A DNA stretch of 10,211 nt, from positions 1-10,211 of the forward strand of contig DOOY01000292.1 in NCBI GenBank assembly GCA_003514765.1, in the 5' to 3' direction. Of this stretch, positions 6,440 to 10,211 are shown piece by piece (the first letter of the stretch is position 1; every line of letters begins with the position of its first letter). The stretch is from Nitrosomonas sp. Its GTDB lineage: Bacteria; Pseudomonadota; Gammaproteobacteria; Burkholderiales; Nitrosomonadaceae. Below the pieces are notes generated by a model. It worked only from the letters and a program-made list of their open reading frames with translations, searched no databases and was not told the DNA's origin. The translations under genes and the position numbers were made by a program.

Positions 6440-6751
6440 GCTTCCACCTAATCCGTTTTTTATTCATAAACATAACCCATCAGATTATTTTAACAAATTC
6501 GTGCAAAAATGGATGAAAATGCCCATGGAAATGTTGAATTATACAAAATTGTTTTCCCCATGGATTTTAAAAATATTTCAATCGAAGACACCAGTTGATT
6601 TGATCGCGCAGGACAGCAGGAATATCTGACTCAATGCATGTCTTTCTTCGCGTAAGCTTATAGTGTCAGCGGTTCGCAACGGGTGCGGCAGATCGTATAT
6701 GATATGGTGTACTGATAACCAACGAAAGTAAGATAGTTGAGGAACGATTCT
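6440..6751. promoter_or_regulatory. Divergent control region between slp-like gene and MDR operon
   Basis: This is the shared upstream region of the minus-strand Slp gene and the plus-strand three-gene operon. For Slp, the minus strand has TATAAT at 6543-6538. For the operon, TATGAT at 6698-6703 is a candidate -10 with a loose TTCGCA (6673-6678) 19 bases ahead. Both are weak matches overall. A 63-codon plus-strand frame (6438-6629) crosses the region, but it lacks a ribosome-binding site and probably is not a gene. I see no clear operator. Confidence 0.35.
6739..6744 (+). promoter_or_regulatory. Ribosome-binding site fixing the MDR start
   Basis: GAGGAA lies 7 bases before the ATG at 6752. 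It overlaps the alternative TTG codon at 6737, which has no ribosome-binding site of its own. This decides for ATG 6752 over the longer TTG-initiated reading. Confidence 0.75.
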
Positions 6752-7753
6752 ATGCAAGCAATTTATTTTGAAAAAGGGGGCGCATCGGATGTATTGCGAT
6801 ACGGCGATGTTGACACGCCCGTTCACTGTGGCGATAAACAGGTGCTGGTACGTATCAAAGCCACCGGAGTCAATCCAGTCGATTGCAAAATCCGCGCAGC
6901 GCCGGATCGTTTTCCGGTTACTTTTCCGGTCATACCGGGTTGCGACGGTGCCGGCATGGTGGAAGCTGTCGGCCAGCAGGTTACGACTTTCAAGCCGGGG
7001 GACGCAGTTTATTTTTCACAACCCGGGTTCAATCAGCGCCAGGGCACTTACGCCGAATATGTGCTGGTAGACGCGGGCCTGCTTGCGAAAAAACCGTTTT
7101 CTCTCTCCTTTGAACAGGCTGCCGCGGCACCGCTGGTTTTGATTACCGCATGGGAAGCATTGCATGACCGTGCGCGTATTTTTTCTGGTCAGACAATATT
7201 GATTCATGCAGGCGCGGGTGGTGTCGGTCATGCAGCCATTCAGCTGGCCAAGCTGGCCGGTGCCAATGTAATCACAACGGTCAGTAGCGATGAAAAAGCC
7301 AGCTTTGCAAAAAAACTGGGCGCTGATAAGACAATTAACTACCAAACACAGGATGTGATTGAGGAAGTTATGCAGCTGACTGCTGGCAAAGGCGTTGATA
7401 TTGCGTTTGATACCGTAGGTCCGGCGGTGCTGCAAAGCTGCTTCAGTTGCGCGAAAACTTACGGTGATGTGGTGACGATTCTGCAACCAGCCGCCGACAC
7501 CGACTGGAGCGATGCGCGTATCCGCAATATACGATTCAGTTTTGAACTGATGCTGACACCGGTCATTATGGAGATTGAAAGTGCAAAACAACATCACGGC
7601 GAAATCCTGCAGCAATGCGCTACATTGATTGATGAAGACAAACTGACTATCAAGGTTTCCCATACATTCGGTTTGTCAGAAGCGGCAGCTGCCCAGGATT
7701 TTCTTGAACAGCAGCACCCGGCAGGCAAATCGGTTTTAACTATCGACAAGTAA
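6752..7753 (+). CDS. Zinc-free MDR oxidoreductase, quinone oxidoreductase-like
   Basis: A 333-residue medium-chain dehydrogenase/reductase of the quinone oxidoreductase branch, expected to use NADPH to reduce quinones, enals or similar carbonyl compounds. The N-terminal GroES-like domain (about 1-125) has NPVDCKIRAA and FPVIPGCDGAGMVEAVG, typical of the family. The Rossmann nucleotide-binding loop is AGAGGVG (153-159), followed by AAIQLAK. FDTVGPAVL (219-227) is another usual landmark. The Cys/His ligands of the catalytic zinc and the four-cysteine structural zinc loop are missing, so it is not a zinc alcohol dehydrogenase and should not be taken for the zinc-type threonine dehydrogenase. It is the first gene of a plus-strand operon; the next gene starts six bases after its stop. 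Its own substrate, and whether it serves threonine catabolism, cannot be told from sequence. Confidence 0.88.
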   Translation: MQAIYFEKGGASDVLRYGDVDTPVHCGDKQVLVRIKATGVNPVDCKIRAAPDRFPVTFPVIPGCDGAGMVEAVGQQVTTFKPGDAVYFSQPGFNQRQGTYAEYVLVDAGLLAKKPFSLSFEQAAAAPLVLITAWEALHDRARIFSGQTILIHAGAGGVGHAAIQLAKLAGANVITTVSSDEKASFAKKLGADKTINYQTQDVIEEVMQLTAGKGVDIAFDTVGPAVLQSCFSCAKTYGDVVTILQPAADTDWSDARIRNIRFSFELMLTPVIMEIESAKQHHGEILQQCATLIDEDKLTIKVSHTFGLSEAAAAQDFLEQQHPAGKSVLTIDK

Positions 7754-7759
7754 TTGCAT

Positions 7760-8728
7760 ATGAAACGCATTCTGGTAACCGGCGCTACCGGACAGATTGG
7801 CTCTGAACTGGTGCCTGCCCTGCGCGATCGCTACGGCAGTAATCATGTCATTGCCGCCGGACATAAAAAAACACCGCAACAAAACCTTGTTGAAGAAGGG
7901 CCCTACACCAGCCTGGATGTAACCGACGCTACAGCTGTCGAATCCGTGGTGCGCGAATACCGGATCGATACGATTTTTCATCTCGCGGCACTGTTGTCTG
8001 CCGTATCAGAAAAAAATCCGCAACTGGCCTGGAAGGTCAACATGGGCGGTCTATTCAATGTACTTGAAGTTAGTCGGGAAAACAATTGCGCTGTATTTTT
8101 CCCAAGCTCCATTGGTGCATTCGGACCTGATACACCGCGCGACGACACCCCTCAGGACACCGTGCAGCATCCGAATACTCTGTATGGCATTTGCAAAGTG
8201 TCCGGCGAATTGTTGTGTAATTATTATTTTAGCCGTTTTGGTATGGATACCCGCGGCGTGCGCTATCCCGGCCTGATTTCGTATAAGACGCTGCCGGGTG
8301 GCGGCACGACCGACTATGCGGTGGAAATTTTTTACCACGCCGTTCAGGAAAGAAAATACAACTGTTTCTTAAAACAAGGAACTTATCTGGACATGATGTA
8401 TATGCCGGATGCTGTGCGCGCCGCCATCGAATTGATGGAAAGCGATACAAACCGGCTCAAACACCGCAACGCGTTTAATATCACTGCCATGAGTTTCGCG
8501 CCCGAAGAACTGGCAGCCAGCATTCAGAGATATATCCCCAATTTTTCAATGGATTATACAGTTGACCCTGTACGTCAGGCTATTGCGGATTCCTGGCCGC
8601 GCCATATGAATGATCATGCTGCAAGGGAACAATGGGGATGGCAACCGCAATATGATCTGGAACAGATGACTAAAGATATGCTCGAGCGCTTGACGGCAAA
8701 ACTGGGACAATCATCTGGAATCGTTTGA
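7760..8728 (+). CDS. SDR-type L-threonine 3-dehydrogenase
   Basis: This 322-residue extended short-chain dehydrogenase matches the SDR-type threonine 3-dehydrogenases described from bacteria such as Cupriavidus and Flavobacterium. These oxidise L-threonine with NAD+ to 2-amino-3-oxobutyrate and are unrelated to the zinc-dependent E. coli Tdh. The NAD-binding motif is G8-ATG-QI-G14. LAALLSAVSEKNP (75-87) is a hallmark of this group, as are RYPGLISYKTLPGGGTTDYA (168-187) and IADSWP (275-280). The catalytic set is Ser116/Ser117, Tyr142 and Lys146 (YGICK). I chose the ATG at 7760; a TTG two codons earlier is the only longer option. The start lies 6 bases after the MDR stop with only a poor Shine-Dalgarno, so translational coupling is likely. 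The Kbl-like gene downstream would use the unstable product, which strongly supports the role. Confidence 0.92.
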   Translation: MKRILVTGATGQIGSELVPALRDRYGSNHVIAAGHKKTPQQNLVEEGPYTSLDVTDATAVESVVREYRIDTIFHLAALLSAVSEKNPQLAWKVNMGGLFNVLEVSRENNCAVFFPSSIGAFGPDTPRDDTPQDTVQHPNTLYGICKVSGELLCNYYFSRFGMDTRGVRYPGLISYKTLPGGGTTDYAVEIFYHAVQERKYNCFLKQGTYLDMMYMPDAVRAAIELMESDTNRLKHRNAFNITAMSFAPEELAASIQRYIPNFSMDYTVDPVRQAIADSWPRHMNDHAAREQWGWQPQYDLEQMTKDMLERLTAKLGQSSGIV

Positions 8729-8742
8729 AATGAGGTAATCAC

Positions 8743-10038
8743 ATGTCGCTTGAACAATTGAATGCGTATTGCGTTTCAAAACTGAATGAACTCAAAAAAA
8801 AGGGTGCTCAAAAAGGAATAGAAAAGGTGATTGTCCGAATCTTTGTGCCTGACTGGGTCAGGCAGGGCCGATTGCCTGACGCTGAGGAAGACAAGGATTC
8901 CGGACCGCGTTATTTTCTGGCCGGAGATGAAAATGCCTATCTGCTCATGAATTCAAATTCGTATCTGGGACTATCGATACATCCGCATGTCATTGCTGCA
9001 GAAGAAAAAGCTGTGGAGGAATTCGGCACTGGCCCCGGCGCGGTACGATTTATATCCGGCACCTACGCACCCCATGTCGAACTCGAAAACAGACTGGCGG
9101 CGTTTCATCAGCGTGAGTCGGCGATGATTTACAGCGCGGCGTACGCAACCGTTATGGGCGTCCTGCCGCCGTTAATCAATGAAAATACCCTGGTAATCAG
9201 CGACCAACTCAATCACAACAGTATTATCAATGCTATTCGTTTGGCGCATCCGGCAGAAAAAACAATTTATATGCACCTCGACATGGCCGAACTTGAGCGT
9301 ATTCTCCGTATTTATACTACGAATAACCCGGAAGGAAAGAAACAACAAATTAAACGGATACTGGTCGTTACCGACGGCATTTTCAGTATGCGCGGCGATC
9401 ACGCGCCGCTGAACGAAATCGTCGATCTCTGTCGTGAATATGAGCATCATTTTGCCGATGGCATTATCACCATAGCTGATGATTCGCATGGCGTGGGCGC
9501 ATTTGGCGAGACCGGACGCGGAACCGAGGAATACACACATTGCCAGGTTGATATTCTGATCGCCACGCTGGGCAAGGCATTGGGCGTGAACGGCGGTTAT
9601 GTTACCGCCAGCAAATCCGTCATTGATTACCTGCGGGAAACTTCGCCCTTTTACATCTATTCGAATCCGATTACGCCATCCGAAGCACTGGCCGCAACCA
9701 AGTCACTGGACATTCTGGAAAACAGCGAAGGGCGCGAACGATTGAAGAGGCTGCGCACTTTAACACAGCGGTTTGAAGCCGGAATGACCGGACTGGGTTT
9801 TGAAACCATACCCGGCGACCACCCGGTCACACCGCTGGTCGTCCGCGATACCCAAAAAACAGCACAACTGATCCGGCATTTGCATAAAAACCAAGTGCTG
9901 GCCACCGGCCTGAATTACCCGGTTGTCCCGCAAGGTGAAGAAGAAATCCGTTTTCAGATCAACGCCAATCACACTACCCGGGATATCGATTACACACTTG
10001 CAGTTTTGAAAAATTTCAATGCAGCACATTATGTTTGA
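8743..10038 (+). CDS. Kbl-like PLP enzyme, glycine C-acetyltransferase
   Basis: A 431-residue alpha-oxoamine synthase of PLP fold type I. With the preceding dehydrogenase it most likely cleaves 2-amino-3-oxobutyrate with CoA to glycine and acetyl-CoA. Lys278 in TLGKALG should form the Schiff base with PLP. His158 (LNHNS) would stack on the ring, Asp247 in ADDSHG would pair with its nitrogen, and His249 with its hydroxyl. VRFISGT (101-107) resembles Kbl rather than the biotin enzyme BioF. It is about 30 residues longer than E. coli Kbl (398). The extra length lies mainly in a basic N-terminus (1-55), with a short lysine-rich insert near 190-204. Other substrates of this superfamily remain possible, but the gene pair favours threonine degradation. 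A strong GAGGTAA lies about 5 bases before the ATG, and only 14 bases separate it from the dehydrogenase gene. Confidence 0.88.
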   Translation: MSLEQLNAYCVSKLNELKKKGAQKGIEKVIVRIFVPDWVRQGRLPDAEEDKDSGPRYFLAGDENAYLLMNSNSYLGLSIHPHVIAAEEKAVEEFGTGPGAVRFISGTYAPHVELENRLAAFHQRESAMIYSAAYATVMGVLPPLINENTLVISDQLNHNSIINAIRLAHPAEKTIYMHLDMAELERILRIYTTNNPEGKKQQIKRILVVTDGIFSMRGDHAPLNEIVDLCREYEHHFADGIITIADDSHGVGAFGETGRGTEEYTHCQVDILIATLGKALGVNGGYVTASKSVIDYLRETSPFYIYSNPITPSEALAATKSLDILENSEGRERLKRLRTLTQRFEAGMTGLGFETIPGDHPVTPLVVRDTQKTAQLIRHLHKNQVLATGLNYPVVPQGEEEIRFQINANHTTRDIDYTLAVLKNFNAAHYV

Positions 10039-10047
10039 GGTGCTGCA
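10020..10047 (+). other. Hairpin spanning the last stop codon
   Basis: TGCAGCAC (10020-10027) and GTGCTGCA (10040-10047) form a perfect 8-bp stem around the TGA at 10036-10038. It ends the operon together with the terminator 35 bases further on, and could protect the 3' end of the message. Confidence 0.45.
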
Positions 10048-10081
10048 AAGACATAGCGATAGAAGACAATCACCAAGCGCC

Positions 10082-10100
10082 AAAAACCGCCCGGTTTTTT
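10082..10100 (+). terminator. Intrinsic terminator of the threonine operon
   Basis: AAAAACC (10082-10088) pairs with GGTTTTT (10093-10099) around a 4-base GCCC loop, ending in a run of six T. AGCGC just outside (10076-10080) can pair with GCGCT (10105-10109). It lies about 45 bases after the stop of the last gene. Because the stem is itself A/T-rich at its base it also works as a T-tract on the other strand. Confidence 0.65.
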
Positions 10101-10124
10101 ATTTGCGCTGTTTTCGTCTATAAT
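10096..10124 (+). promoter_or_regulatory. Candidate promoter for a gene beyond the window
   Basis: A perfect TATAAT stands at 10119-10124. Seventeen bases upstream the -35 position is TTTTTA (10096-10101), only a half match to TTGACA, and it overlaps the terminator. A gene starting after 10211 would be its target. Confidence 0.35.
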
Positions 10125-10169
10125 AGGTCTTTGCGGTACAGAGACAATTCCGAAATCCCAATATCGTTT

Positions 10170-10200
10170 TGCTGATTATTAACTGTTAACTGAATCAGCA
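10170..10200. repeat. Inverted repeat near the right edge
   Basis: TGCTGATT (10170-10177) and AATCAGCA (10193-10200) are perfect 8-bp arms around a 15-base centre that contains TTAACTGTTAAC, with the palindrome GTTAAC. It lies about 50 bases after the candidate TATAAT, so it could be an operator or a leader hairpin of the next gene. The function is unknown. Confidence 0.4.
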
Positions 10201-10211
10201 CGATTAATCAA

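Noticed and set aside
6438..6629. Plus-strand 63-codon frame as a gene
   Set aside because: No ribosome-binding site, overlaps the start of the Slp gene, and lies where the Slp promoter must be.
7016..7663. 215-codon minus-strand frame
   Set aside because: Antisense to the MDR gene, without start signal or known domain; the sense gene is certain.
6752..7753. Reading the MDR gene as zinc-type threonine dehydrogenase (tdh)
   Set aside because: The catalytic zinc ligands and the four-cysteine structural loop are missing, and a true SDR-type threonine dehydrogenase follows it.

Overview
The window looks like a chromosomal stretch of a Gram-negative proteobacterium, probably beta or gamma. The reasons are two lipoproteins with classical lipoboxes (one of the outer-membrane Slp family), a PAS-GAF-GGDEF cyclic-di-GMP enzyme, and ordinary bacterial Shine-Dalgarno sites at several starts. 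I cannot name the genus. No gene clearly crosses either edge. I see no tRNA, rRNA, CRISPR array or intact insertion sequence.

Layout. Positions 1-983 are mostly non-coding and look eroded. They hold a 44-residue lipoprotein gene (minus, 241-375), a probable relic of a signal-peptide gene (minus, 528-640), and two copies of an 11-base motif that may be remnants of mobile-element ends. A diguanylate cyclase gene follows (minus, 984-2357). Positions 2358-3170 carry no intact gene, but about 500 bases on the plus strand read like a broken coding sequence. Next come a doubtful 76-codon ORF (3171-3401) and a SulP anion transporter (plus, 3432-4967). A very strong hairpin (4978-5031) separates the transporter from a convergent minus-strand pair: a DNA/RNA non-specific endonuclease (5151-5876) and, upstream of it, an Slp-family lipoprotein (5954-6439). 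The last third is a tight plus-strand operon: a zinc-free MDR oxidoreductase (6752-7753), an SDR-type L-threonine 3-dehydrogenase (7760-8728) and a Kbl-like PLP enzyme (8743-10038). It ends in a hairpin over the last stop codon and an intrinsic terminator, with a promoter-like sequence for a gene beyond the window.

How the genes work together. The clearest pathway is threonine catabolism: the dehydrogenase would make 2-amino-3-oxobutyrate and the PLP enzyme would cleave it with CoA to glycine and acetyl-CoA. The MDR gene is co-transcribed but its substrate is unknown. The nuclease and Slp genes may share a transcript; no functional link is shown. The transporter and the diguanylate cyclase stand alone.

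I found no convincing undescribed multi-gene system. The best leads are the short lipoprotein gene, the protein-like in-frame extension behind the nuclease stop codon, the long hairpin, the nuclease's lack of a secretion signal, and the broken coding region at 2600-3098.
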